Both the position numbers and the translations under genes were made by a program. 64,000 nucleotides of DNA from Dipylidium caninum (lineage: Eukaryota; Platyhelminthes; Cestoda; Cyclophyllidea; Dipylidiidae), in assembly GCA_017562135.1 (NCBI GenBank), contig QEYB01001685.1, forward strand, positions 124,001 through 188,000. Reading direction: 5' to 3'. This document shows, one piece after another, positions 25,801 through 38,592 of the stretch (positions within the stretch are counted from its first letter, which is position 1; the number at the start of each line of letters is the position of its first letter). Below the pieces are notes generated by a model that searched no databases, had not been told where the DNA came from, and saw only the letters and a list, made by a program, of their open reading frames with translations.

Positions 25801-28400
25801 GTGTAAAGTGACTTGCCAACAGCGATTATCAGCCACAGGTGAGTGAAATACAACTGTTCAGTGGCCTATGTGGCAAAGTGCCAAATTCTGTTTACTGTCA
25901 TTTTGCTGGTAAATGGCAACTAACTTCTTCACATGAAAGGCCTACAACCGAGAGGAAAGGGACTTGCCCATTTATCAACAAGTGCTGATTGTGGACTGTG
26001 GTGTGGAACTTCGGATCCGACTGTTTTCCAGAAATATATCGGTATCCGGACCGCGATATTATCCATAATCGCAAATATCAGCGCATCCTCTGGTCTGCAC
26101 AACTCCCCCAAGTGCCTCCAAAAGGTCGGCTTTTCTGGTGCGGATACGAGGAACTTCCGTCTCTTCGATACTCTTGTAAATTAGGGTAATTTTGCCTATT
26201 TACTCCATCACAAATGAAGGACTCACCTGTAAATAGAACGTCGGGACAGGGTGATTAAAATTTTATTGTCCAATTTGTAATCTATAGAACGTTATTAGAT
26301 GCGCAATAGCATTGGTTGAAATTTATTACCCATCATTTTGTCATCAAATCTCTCGTTTCCTCTTGACAATATTCAGAAGGTCACAATAAAGCGGCTTTAG
26401 AACCGCAAGTACAACGGCGCACATCATCGACGATTTTTTAGGCATATGAGCTTGAAGGTACACATACACACCCTCGAACAACGCTACGAGTCAAAGGAAA
26501 GGAACGTAGGCGAAGGGGGACACTCAGGGTTTACCACAGACGCACTCCATTCTCACCACCCTCAAACCCGCAAAACTAAAACACATTTACATTATTCGTT
26601 GTAACGGTGGCGGTGGTAGAGGTGAAAGAGAGACAACATTACTCAGGCGCGGAGGGTTGTCACACGCAACGGTCTGGATGCACACCGGAAGTTTTGTGAC
26701 TCGACGCGGGACAATGTGAGTGGGGAACGCGGAGTGGCGCATGGAAGTGCTGCTATCTGGCCGCCGCCATCGACAAGTCAGTTGAAATTTTCAACAAAAA
26801 ACGAAGGAAGCAAAAATTTCAATCTGTTCATCGGTTAAAGGCGAAAAAATGTCTTATCGAATGAATTTTGCATTTATTGACCGCTTGGCAGATTCTAGGT
26901 CAGCAGAGAGGTCGTGGATCAATTAATTAATCGATAAAGAGAGTGCCAACGTCGAGTCGAATACACAATAAAGGCAAGAATAAGAACACTTTCAGGAAAA
27001 TGAAATTGGTAATGGAGAAAACAAAACACTGGTTTCTGGTACTAGACTAACAAAGGACGGAGGGGGTGGTGCAGGCGACAAATTGAAACAGGCGCAAATA
27101 ACCCACGAGTTACACAAATCTTGTAATTTAACAATTCGAAGCCCTCTTCTGCTGGGAGGGGTAAAGTGTGGAATTTGATAATTGCTTTCTATAATTAACT
27201 ACACAAAGGTAACAAAGGGAGGCAGATAGAAGGAGGAATTAAACGTTATTAGAAGTAGAAAAGATTTCAGGTACACACATACATTTTAAAAAGGGTAAAT
27301 GTAGCCTTCCCCCTTGCTAAAGACAATTTAAATCAGCATCGCCGTTCTAAATCTCCGCTACTAGAATAGTAATCTGATAACACGGAGGTTGGACAATGGT
27401 AGAGGGAAAAAAGCGACCACACCGCGTATATCAGGTACAGGGAGGAATGGACTGGGGCAAAATTCCACTTTATTGCTGATGGGAAGCTTTTCCCAGTGAT
27501 TGAGTTCAATCGTAACACTTATTTTTCATGACCCTCGGGGAAGCTGCAATTCCAGTGGAGGCTTTGAGTTTCCCTGGCGGTCTCTCACTTGCCTGGCAAA
27601 GTTATGCGCTGATGGCTGTTGGTTCGTCTTAACTGGTGACGGAGTCGAAGGGTCATCGGGAGGGTGATTTCCATAGTGGACGGTTGAATGTGCAGACGAA
27701 GGCGTTCATACTTTGGGTCCAGATTCCTAACAAGAACTGGGTGGGACAATAGCACCTCCAAAAAAGCCGGTTATACGGGGCGAGGGCACAGCAAATCGGA
27801 ACGGTGATGCCACGAAACAGGAGAATGACAGGGAAGTGGCAAGGAAGAATGCCGAGCAAATGTGTATTATAGTAATTATGTAGTAAATAGTTTAAGAGGA
27901 ATGCGATTTACCTTCTTCCTGTGGTGCAGGCTGGAAGAGCCTAGAGGGAGGAGATAAGGCGAGGGAATGGTTTCGAAATATCCTTAAATATTCGGCAAAA
28001 CAGTAACGCAGTCCACACAAATTGGTATATATTTCAGTCAATCAGAGCCTTAGGGAAACCGGAAGGGAAGGCGTAACTGCAAACAACACCAACGACCTTG
28101 TCACCTGGGGGAAAGGGAATGGGAAGGAAAGTGGCCGAGTCCTTGTTCTGTTTTTTTTGTGCTATTAACAGCGTTCATAGAATAAACGCGTTGTAAAGAG
28201 ACTGTCTTCATCACGGTTACTCGCTCACCAACTATCTCTTGTCTCCATTTGCTTTATCTACTTTGTTTGAACAGCCATTCAACTCCACGCCAGTCAAATG
28301 ATGCATATCATTAAGAAACAACTGAAGAGACCAGATTACGTCGCCTTCTTTTCATATTTACTCACCTGAAATGCTTCGACTGGCGATATTCATGCCTTTT
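19900..28400. other. AT-rich gene-free region
   Basis: Composition shifts to AT-rich compared with the left flank. Open frames are under about 100 codons, none has a recognisable domain, and I could not chain them across plausible splice sites. It could be intergenic or a long intron. Confidence 0.4.
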
Positions 28401-28413
28401 TGTCGACCCCGCG

Positions 28414-28471
28414 TTTCATTCCAGCGAGGACTTTCGTTCCAGCACACAATGGTTGACCGTGTGAAATTCAA
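28414..28471. repeat. 58-bp direct repeat, copy 1
   Basis: Matches 28601-28658 at 49 of 58 positions, including an identical block around the centre (TCGTTCCAGCACACAATGGT). The period is 187 bp. Confidence 0.75.
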
Positions 28472-28600
28472 GTGGTCATCCGTTGCTTCGGAACCCTTCT
28501 TCGGGCACATCCAGCCCCCGTTTGGCCTGGGAAAGGGAGAATCGGCAGAAATGACGGGGAATGGTTCCGAAGTTGCGGAAATTCAAGGCATTTTTCCGTG

Positions 28601-28658
28601 TCTCATTCCAGTGAAGTCCTTCGTTCCAGCACACAATGGTGGACATTTTGAAATTCAA
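28601..28658. repeat. 58-bp direct repeat, copy 2
   Basis: Partner of 28414-28471, same orientation. No coding signal. Confidence 0.75.
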
Positions 28659-29434
28659 CTAGCCACCCGTCGTTTTATTTCAATTCCTTCGACAACCTAT
28701 TCAGTCCCTCCGGCCAAGTGGATCGGACAATTATCCGATAGAATATCGCCAGTATTTTAGACTTATTGTCATAAAACGTGGATTTTAAAAAGCCGTAACT
28801 ACAACCTATCAGTGAAATGTTATGAGCCAGGTACTGCTTCCCACTGCCTTACGTAAACAGCTTTTTGTTTTCGAAGTGGGAGAGGAACGAAAGTGGGCAG
28901 GAGGCGTTACAATAAACGACATTAAAAAGGCTAAATGGAACCCCACCCCCGAGCTCACTGTGCATCCTGTGGTCAGGCAGTTTCCTTCGCTTCGAGACGC
29001 GTGTGTGTGTGTGGAAAATACGGAGCAAATGCGCGGCGTGTAACATCGGACATTTCCCCAAGTGGCTGCGCAAAACCTCACCCAATTCTGACCAGATTTG
29101 AATTTAAAAGCATCTACTGTAGCAAGTCTCTCGTCTTTCCACGAACGCCATAGGACCGTCCGTTTATCTCTTTTACAGGGAGTAAATTGCAATTGCTGTA
29201 GGGAGTGCGAAAGACCTAAACATGGAGTAAAATTACGCTTTCCCCGTGCTGACGGGGTGAAAGTCTCCAACGCTGTGTAATGGCTTTTAGGACGCGAGGT
29301 TCCCCTGCAAACCATGCCACCCTGTGTCCCCTTTTCGTCCCTGACAGCGGCAAATGCTACATTCTTCCGTCTCCTTCAACCAGTGTTTCTCTTCCGCCTT
29401 TCACACACTCGCCCAACCATCCATCTCCCCACAA

Positions 29435-30004
29435 ACGGAAAGAAATCTACAGACAGAAATGCAGAGACTAGTCCACTGTCTCGCCTACGATGCAATGACA
29501 GAATGGGCAAAGCTAATGTGGACGAAATGCCGCTTCAAACGCCTCTCCCACCCTCCTGCTGACGGTGCAAGCCCGCGTTCGCACCACCGTGAGCGAATGG
29601 ATGGGGCGACTGGAGGAGAAGGCAGATTATGAGACCGAATCACCCACTGGCTCGACAAATGTCCACATAATTCGTGTCACTTTGCATCAGAGTCTGGCAC
29701 GTGGGTTCCTCTCCTCTCGGCGGCGCATTTCTGCCTTGATCTGTCACCCGCACGATGGCTGCATGACAGACTCTCCACGTGGGTGAGGAGGATCTAACCG
29801 AGGGAGTCGGTTTGCCCATCTAAGAGTAAAAACAGCCTGTCAGTATTTTTTTGCTGAAGAAATTCACCATCTTTTCGCTCTCAAGAACTCTAACTGACTG
29901 CCAAGTTGGACGGTGGAGTGGTGACTGCCGCTCTGCGGTAGGAGGGAGCGGCCGTTTTCCCTTGGAATGTCGTTAACAAAGCGGATGAGTTTTTGAAGCA
30001 GTGG
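29435..30004 (+). repeat. 0.57-kb dispersed repeat, copy A
   Basis: Matches the reverse complement of 57535-58090 over its full length. The first about 258 bp (29435-29692) appear identical base for base; the rest is clearly diverged, with small indels. The left boundary is sharp: the match begins at ACGGAAAG and the sequence before it is unrelated to the partner's flank. I see no terminal inverted repeats, poly-A tail or recognisable transposon protein, so the element type is unknown. Confidence 0.85.
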
Positions 30005-33000
30005 CAGCGTAGCTAAGTGATACTGCTTGGGACGGTGACACGTACATTTTCCCGGTAACCACTGAAATACTTCATCCCACCAGAGATCGGTTTACAATTT
30101 TGTTGCGAGTTTGAACAAGAACGAACACAAGGTGGGCACAATCGGTACGAAAACCATACAAACATGCCTCCCAAATCTTCACATATCGGAGAATTCTCCC
30201 AGCAACTAACATCGTGACACTGGCGTCCATTAATGAATCAAATGATGTATCTTATTAATAATGTCTCGATTGGGAAATGTCGTGTTTATATACCGTAAGA
30301 GGCGGGAGAGAGGGAGACACCATTATGGCTTACCTCGGCATGTGTCCTTCTTGTAAGTGGCTAGTCACCATTTTTGACAAAGTGTCCACTTTATTCGCAG
30401 CTACCAACTAACTGCTTTTACAGATGCCCTTTTCTCCGTATCCTTGAAGTGACTTCACACCCCAAAAATGCTTTTAGAGTTGCCAGAGGTTCTCCACCTC
30501 TCGGTAATAATGCAGAAGGACTGTTTTCTTGCACTTTCCCTACAGTGACTCTAAAAAGGCCAACCAATGTGCGAGTGAATGCTGAAAAGCCGCTTCTTGT
30601 CGCTCGGAGCTCTAAATGCACCGCCTGAGGAGAAGTTGCGATTGTTATGTTCACGGCGACATTTAAAGAAATCTACCCTTTACGTCATTTATCCTCTTGT
30701 GACGTTTCTTACATCTTCACTTTCACTGGACGTGCTTATATTAACCAATATTGCTTTGTAAGCTCTTTGAGAGTTGCTGTGTTACAGTCACGGCAGGAGA
30801 GACCTGGTCATTAATTTTTTCAACCCCCCCCCCCCCCCACCTTCCTTTTGAGGGCACTCCCCAGCCATTAACACCCTGCATGATGGCAAATGAAAGCCTT
30901 AGAGCTTACGCCACCGCTATTATTGCTCAGTTAAATTAGACCTTACCCATCCGTCTCCAAGGTCCTATACGCCTGAATCAAGTGTTAAATCCAGGCTACA
31001 ATAACTTAATGAGACTGCATATGCAAATTCCGGTACTCACATGCCTTGTGTCTTGGCGTCCGGTCTCGCAAATCCTCCTCCACGACGTCATTAAATCTCT
31101 TCGTACTCATCAACTTGTTAAACTTCCAGGAAGGCCTCGTAACGCCGAGTTCCATGCTGCGCCATTGACTGCGTTGCAGGCGAGGACGCCTCATGTTTGT
31201 TAATCGATTTTTAACAGGTGGCCTCCCATTGGTCAGATCGCTCCACAGGGCCTAGATTCCCAGGTGCAGCCGATTGATAGAATTGATTTCCTTATTCGCG
31301 GGGTTTGGCAATTAGCGTACACTAAAGTATTAAGTCATAACGCTAAAATTACGCAATTTTTGTTGAGTAACTTTTTCAATTCAGTATAATATTTTGGGAA
31401 GGCAAAAACTTTGGGGTTCTCACTAGACTCTTCAAGAAATGCAAAAAATTTAATAGTTTTCTAATAATTGTCTTTTTAGAGTTTAAGCGACTTTTTTCTT
31501 TTTGATAAAAGTCCTTTACCATCGTCGATGGCTTATCGGATGAATATATCTTGGCGATTATGTGGCAAAATTTTGACATCCAAAGCACCAACTAAGTATA
31601 TCGAGTCCTTCCATTTAAAGAGCTAGGAAGCTAATTATCCTACTTCCTAGTTATATGCTTCGGGAAATGTCACTTTTCAAAATCTCCTACCATCAGCTAA
31701 CATTTTTGCATAAGGGTTAGACCAACTCACCTTGAAAATAGTGGTTTCTAGTTTGTCTTTTTGCTCAGGCGGTGGCAACTCTCTCATGTCGAGTTTAAAT
31801 CCCCAGAGGACAATCAAGCAAGCAGAAATTAACGGTGCATTAGCTTAAGTTTTGAAAAGTGATTCTTTGAAGGAAATAATTTCAATTTGTAGTCGTAGGT
31901 TCTCCTGAACCAGGTGACCGGCCTCAAGTGATTCCCACAACAAGGAGAGGACCACTTTTGTCTGGACATCTAATGTTTCCTTTTTATAGCTGAGTGAAAA
32001 ACAAATGAAAACGAAATTATCCCATTTTGTGTATCGAAATCTCCCCGCATGTGTTATACCATGCGGGGGGGGGGAGTTTCGTCGGCGCACAATTTAGAAA
32101 TTCTGACATTAAATTAATCAACCTCCGGGAGTGTTCAAAGGCTCATTTCCCCAAGGTGCGCAATTTTGTTGATTTGTTCAAAATCAACAATCTACCGAAT
32201 GTAGTGCCGCATTGGCCAATTTGTGCATCTGGAAAGTGACAATTGATTTGACCAACTGGACCGGGAATGTCAACAACTGTTTACTTGGCATTTCGGTCCT
32301 TGCAGGAACAGCGCTCACCTTTGGTGGCTGCCTCGGTCTGCAAAGCTGCCATAAATGGGCAAATACATCCTTTTGGTGTCTTAATCGACAAATGTTTTGG
32401 TGCAGGAGCGGCGGTTCTCACCCAACTAATTTTTCTCCAACACCGCAACTTAAAGTGTATTCGTAAGCCCAATTTACATTTCCTACACCGGACGCTGTAA
32501 CAACTTAACTTGTTGTAGAAGTCGAATTGCGTCGGTTTAGTCACATTCGTACGCTCACATGATGCACATCATTCGTCCTGGGATAAGGCGAAGGAGGTTA
32601 ATTTTAGACTACAAGCAGCTTTATCAGAGGAGAATTTATCTCAGCTTCGCTTGACAAAACTGCCATAAGCACGAGACCATTGTTGGTATTTTTATTCTTA
32701 GGCAAGATAGTCGAAAAAGTTGCGACTGAGTTTTTGTCTGCGTTATTTCTATGCTTGTTGCGCTAACAATCTCCCAGCACAATTAGAGGATGTTCAGCAA
32801 TTCTCACCTTGGGTCTCATGTTGATAGACCGGTGTCAGCGCAAGCTTTTATGTATTTCCATCTTCCTCATTCGCGGTGTGCTTCTTCTCCTCACCTAAGA
32901 AGTATCATGATTGCTATGGAACATACTTATTTTGCTTTTAAAAATGCAAAAAATGAGAAATTTGTTGGACACGTTGCTTATTGGTTAGTTCATACTACGC

Positions 33001-36000
33001 TCCGACGTTCATAGCCAATAAGATTTGTCCTAACATGATGAGCTGGCAACGATTTCTTCGAGGCCACTTCCGGAGACAGTCTCGGAAAAGGCTGTGAAGC
33101 CAGAAATTTGGACGCCTTCTAGGGAAGCCAAAGGAGGGCGAACAGCCATCCTCCGACACCAGCCGACACTGTAGACGAAAACGTTAATTGTCACCCTCAC
33201 GCTTGACGTCCGTTTATATCCTTTGGGCGTTTTGTTGCCACATTCTGGAGCTTTTAAAAGAGTCTTGAAGACCACAGAGTAAAAGTGGGGGAGGTGAAAA
33301 ATCTAGCCGACCTGCTGTGGACACATGGCTAATGAACGTTGCAATATGAGAATAAACATGCACTTCATAACGATAAGGTTTGCGTGTGCCATTAACGTTA
33401 TTACCGTGGCCTCTACTGAGGCAAGGATTGCTCTAAAATGCATCACATACTCCTCAACATTTGCGACAGTTTGTAGGGGTTTCGGTAATTGTTGATTCGG
33501 CCGAACGTGAATCCACAGTGTTGCGTTTGACAGGCTGCTATCTGCCACCGCAATCACAAGAAATGCATGCGACCGGTCCGCCAGACCTCAATCTCCTCGC
33601 ATGATTCGCCCCAAACCTCGTCAGGTGCGACACTTTTGCCCCGACTAAGTTATTTTAACGCCAAATTCAACACAATGTTTTGCCAAACGCCAGAACAAAA
33701 AAACGGACCATCCATCTCCCTTCTTGAATCAATGCAAGGTGCGAGCGTATTTTATTGCCTCTTTTCAGTCGCACTCCAAGCTTCACTCCAAACGTCTTTT
33801 TTTACACTTTGTGTGTGTGTATGTGTGAATCACAATGGAATAGAAAAAATACGCCAGTACATATATCAGGGGAGAATGGGAGTTCTAGGTCGGGCAACGA
33901 GGTCTGCCCTTTTTCCATCCTATTTCCGCTGGGCTCTAAACAAGTCTACCATGAGAGAAACAAATGTGTCCCTACGCGATATGGCCAAAAGTAGCGCGCC
34001 AATTCGACTCAACCACCTATTTCAAACCTACTCTTTCTGGTTAGCGAAAAAGGCACTAATGAAACTGATTATTAAAAGTGTTGACGTCCGCTTCTACTAC
34101 TGAAAGCCTATGAGCGTCGTGATGAGTCAGCCTCCGATTCAATTTTGCACTTAATTAGCCAATTAGGAAGCAGTGACGCATCACCCGTGAACAATGTAGT
34201 CAATGTAACCTTTTACTGGAAAGGAGTTATCATGGCCCTGGTACAACTGCTTTCATTTCTCTTCTGTATGAATCTTCAACGAAAAAAATTGTTGAGGTGT
34301 CGGACTGTTCGACAAGCAGCAATTAATTCGCGATGGTTAAAATTGTGGTCTGATGATTAATTATACCCCGGCCGCTTCCATTTAATACCAAAATTCTGAG
34401 ACTGAAAAGCCACCTTGGCTATGAACACTCAATGTCTCGCTCTCTCTCTCTTTCTTTACAATTCTACTTAATTAGGCTTCAGTTAGATGCAAAAATTATT
34501 TTGCCTTCCACTTAAGTAGTACTCTGCTATGTAAACGGGAACACAGTCCTGAGATCTTACTGATACACGGCCGTAGCAGCGTTTTCCGGAAGGTGATGAA
34601 CATGATGCCAGTAGAACTGCATTTCCTGTTTTAAGTTATCTATAAAACGGCCTGAAGTAGGAGAGGAGAAAATGACTGTCTCCCTTTGGAACGAGTGGAC
34701 ATCATATAAGGTGCGGTCATCAACGTCCCATTTTCACTTTAATTGCAAATTGATCATAAATTGGGGGAAACATGAGGTGTTAACTCGGGAGTTACATCAA
34801 AGGGCAATATTTTGTACAAAACGATCATTTTATGCACGAAGGGAACGCAGTCACTTCTACAAGTGGGTTGCACCGGCTCACGGTCGATAATATGTGACTC
34901 ATGAAAATCGATCGCTTTTGCTGTGTCACTATTGGTGGACGTCCCCATTCCTGACTAGAAACGATGGCTGGGTACTAAGCACCTGCGTCATTATTGCAAA
35001 AACAGTCCATATTAAACAGGAAGCGCTTTGACCACAGTAAAATGTTATGATTTTTGCATTTAATAGGCCTCCCTCGTGTTGTTTGACCAACAGGCGGTTT
35101 ATATTCAAAGTGATTTTGTGCATGATTCTCAGTATTATCTACGTGTGAGCAAATGGGCTATTGCGTATTTTCCCTCATTCTTTTTTCATGAGGACAAAAA
35201 TTAACCGCAGTGTTGATTAGAGGATTTGAACCGTTCACATTCTCTTCAGCTGCTCACAAATTCCGCTTATATATGGCTTTTATGCAATAAACCGGCCTCT
35301 TTTTATGAAGTTACAAGTTCTATAGCATAAAGATGGGGATGTCTTAGAGTCTTGCAATACTTCACTTTTTGTAACAGAATTGTGAAATTACTTTCATCCG
35401 CGTCTTTCTTGTCACACTCACCGCAGGTGGCCTTTTTTTGCTCCGAGGTGAACCAAAGTACTGCAAAGGAGATCATCTTGCATCCGTAAACAGTCTACGC
35501 AATTGCACCTGAAAATGTCAACAGCCGTCACTTGTTGTCAGAGGTTCGTTAGACTTATACTTTATCTTCCCCTACTGCAGTAGACACACACTTTGCCTAG
35601 TCATTCACGGAATTAGTCGGATTTCTTCACATAGTAGGCGAAGAGTCGTCCCAACAGTCGAGGGCTGGAGGAGACTCATAATATTAAATTAACGCTCAAC
35701 TTCCCCCAACACTTTTTGACAGTCGATGTCACTGGTCAGATTAGACTCGACCCCTCTTTACTTTCCATCACCCTCGAGTGCATGAAGCGCCGCGGACTCT
35801 GCGAGAAGAGAGATTCGTGAAAACACTTAGGTTACTTCGCTGCTACTAATGCAGCCCACCACTTTCCGAGTAGCATGTTTTACGAAAAGGAAAAAACGTG
35901 ACCTGTGTTGTTTGGTCGAGTTTTTTTTGATTGACATAACTGGGTTGCAGAGCAGGGGGGCAACTTTTATACACTTAGTGACTAGATTTGTTTAGCCCCA

Positions 36001-36200
36001 GGCAAATGACCCCATTCCTAACTACGACCGCGCAGATTGAGGACCGGCGGGTCAACTTCTTCCTCCACTCTCGCACGAAGGCTCTTGTGGAAGATGGTGG
36101 TCTGCCGACTTTACTTCGAGGTCGAACGTCGACTGGCCTGAGGCACCTTCGGCCCCAAGGAGTCGCGAGGGCTTAAAGTCAACTGGTAATCTCGTGGGCA
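30005..36200. other. Gene-free region with poly-C and a hairpin
   Basis: No supported gene. It holds a poly-C run at about 30824-30838, a stem-loop at 32043-32068 (9-bp stem CCCCGCATG/CATGCGGGG) running into a poly-G stretch, and a CT-rich tract at about 34439-34455. Short open frames show no family motif. Confidence 0.4.
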
Positions 36201-36253
36201 TTGCAAAAGAGAGGTGGAGATTTGCCCTGTAACCAGAATGGGAGACGGTCTCC

Positions 36254-36303
36254 AAGGCGGCTGTGGCGCAATCCGTTGGAGCGGGGAGGTGAGGCGAAAG
36301 TTG
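36254..36303 (+). repeat. tRNA-like repeat, copy 1
   Basis: Matches 37597-37646 at 39 of 50 positions; ten of the eleven differences are transitions. The stretch GTGGCGCAATCCGTTGGAGC resembles the D-arm/A-box region of a tRNA. No B box (GGTTCGANNCC) lies at the right distance, so this is not a functional tRNA. It may be the head of a degraded tRNA-derived SINE. Confidence 0.45.
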
Positions 36304-36871
36304 GTGCACATAAGGGGAAACTATATCCATTTCCGTGATATGTTACTACTTTCTTGGAAATTTACAGTCTTTGGTTTACCTTCTCGACTTCCTCTCAAAT
36401 TTCCGAATTATCATGTTGGAAACTATCAAATGGGCTTCTTTTGGTTGGTTTGCGTGCAGGTGCAGCTGAGAGGGAGAGGCATTGTAACTCGCGCTCGATT
36501 TTTCATTTTTGAAATTATAAAGTTATTCTTTTTACTCATTTCGCATAATTTGCCGCTTGTTTGTATTAGTTTTTCACCGGAAATGCATAGAAAGGAGTTC
36601 AAATTGAATAGTAGAGCAGCTCAACGGGCTCCGAGAAATGTTAATGAGGCGGACGGAGATGGGTCCACCAACGGAAAAAGTGCTCGCTGTTGGTTCCGAA
36701 AACCCTCCTTATGGCATTTTTTGAGCATCGAGAAGGCGCCTCGCTTCGAGGAGGACCACCGACTTGTGTTGATGACGGGGAGGAGGAAGTAAGCACCACG
36801 ACTAAGGGCTACTATCCACACACAACGACTATTGGTGAACCCGGGTTCAAAACCATAAGGCTACGGCTGTG

Positions 36872-36897
36872 TTAAAAATAAAATAAAAAAAAAAAAC
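36872..36897 (+). repeat. A-rich tail-like run
   Basis: An A-rich run with single T interruptions and a final uninterrupted stretch of A, followed by a short CA repeat. It could be the 3' tail of an old retroposon inserted on the plus strand. No target-site duplication could be established. Confidence 0.3.
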
Positions 36898-36929
36898 ACA
36901 CACATTGGACTCATGTTTGCCTCTCGCAC

Positions 36930-37160
36930 GAACTGACGCAAGTAGAAATGACCCACCGACCGACTCTTTGACATCAAATCATCACTGGCGATGAAAAATA
37001 GCGATAATCGAAACCGACCAACCAAAGAGGTGTGCGTCCAGAACACACCCATCAGCCGAAATGTCTTCAAAGGAAAGAATACGGTCACCACATGGTAGAA
37101 TGCCCCGGGAGTGATCATCCACCGTTGTTCTTTTCCTCCTACAATGAGGCTACACCCTAA
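36930..37160 (+). pseudogene. Mariner transposase remnant (short)
   Basis: The plus strand in broken frames reads an ITGDEK motif at about 36984-37001, followed by stop codons and a frame change, then a segment (about 37060-37130) resembling the mariner region around the second catalytic Asp. ITGDEK is the signature preceding the first-domain Asp of Tc1/mariner DDD transposases. Only a middle fragment of about 70 residues is left, with stops. It cannot be functional. The call rests on one good motif plus order and spacing. Confidence 0.5.
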
Positions 37161-37596
37161 CACCTACGGGGTCCCATCATCGCGCATTGTCATGAATGAA
37201 GAAAAACAAGCAGCATTGTGTGATTGCTGAACGAAAAACCACATAAGGCTTTATTTACCAATGACACAATAAACAACTTTTCTGCAACGTGCCATTTTTA
37301 CTTGATTTTTCCGCGGCCTGTTGTGGCCTTTTCGGCGATTATGAATTATTTTTGAGAGATAAGAAATACACCAATCATAATGATATTATAATGGGCTTCA
37401 AATCGCTTACTAACTCTAAAAATAAATATATTTCCTTTTCAAACCGTCGGGAGAAGGTCGTAGATGAGATGAAAATAATTTCGATTAAATATGGTAAGTT
37501 GCGTGAAAAATTGCACTTTTTGTTGTCTACTGACATCGGACACCCGTTTCACAGTTTCCAGCCTCGTACTAAAAATGACAATGAAGTGTGACTGTC

Positions 37597-37646
37597 AAGG
37601 CGGCTGTGACGCGACCTGCTGGGACAGGGGGTTGAGGCGAAGGTTG
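37597..37646 (+). repeat. tRNA-like repeat, copy 2
   Basis: Partner of 36254-36303, same orientation, 1343 bp to the right. The two copies bracket the short mariner remnant. Confidence 0.45.
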
Positions 37647-38570
37647 ATGTTTCAGGGGGTAAATCATCTCAGTGGCCCTAATTTTTGCTAATGTCATGGA
37701 ATCCCACATTTTTTTAATATTTCGCTTTACCCCCGGTGGCCACATCGGATCCCGGGTCTCCTCTGCTCGCCCCTTGTCAACGCCTTAGGTCTGCCCCAGA
37801 ACGATCGCATTAGCGAGTGCTCCACTTCCACCCGACCTGCAGCAGTCAACTCCCATTTCCAGCACTTCGTGTGCTCCCCGAAGACAAGGTGTGGGCGATC
37901 CAGGGTGCGGAGGGAAGCCTCAATTTCAACATAAACCCGCTTCATTAGCAGGGCTGCAAAATGCAGTGATTTGTTTTAATTAAGCTCTCCAAATATATCC
38001 GCATACACTGCATGTCTCGGATATCTCTCTCTTTCTCTCTCCCGCAGACACACACACACCCTCACAGCATGAAGTGAATTACGGGCTGTCTGTCCCCCTT
38101 CACCGGGTGGGGGCGGTAGGGGAAAAGGAGGAAGTGGAGGAGGAGGGGGGAGGTGACGACGACGAGGATGATGATGAAGGCGGTGGTGGTAGTTACATCA
38201 AAGAACACAAACGACATTTTTTTTCATCACCAGCCAGTAAATTTCATTCTAATCGCTTGTGTCTCACGGGGCTGGCTGTAGTTGCCCTGTCACGACTCTC
38301 AAGGCACGTTCACTCACAGAAAATGCCACACCTTTCAGTGCATGTGATTGTCAAGTGAACGGCATCCGCCGGATTTCGTCAAGGAGGCCTCGACAACTTC
38401 TTCCCTTCGTCTGCAGTTGGATCAGCCTCCACCTGGACTAACGCGCATGACCGTGTGTTATTTGCTCGCGATTGCCAACTTCTCTGCCCGGCGCTGTCAT
38501 CGATGCCATCGCGTGAGAGGAGTGACACTCGCCTCGATCGAGATGGATATGTCGGAATAAGGTCAGTACC

Positions 38571-38592
38571 TGATTAATTAAATAATTAATCA
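38571..38592. promoter_or_regulatory. TAAT-core dyad
   Basis: TGATTAATTA, two A, then TAATTAATCA: a perfect palindrome with 10-base arms and several TAAT cores, the kind of site homeodomain dimers bind. No gene is close by, so its role is unknown. Confidence 0.3.

Noticed and set aside
27653..27859. 68-codon minus-strand frame with hydrophobic, Cys-containing sequence
   Set aside because: Too short, no family resemblance and no splice partners.
35218..35280. Possible tRNA T-arm (reverse complement GGTTCAAATCC)
   Set aside because: No D-arm or acceptor-stem pairing in the neighbouring bases.
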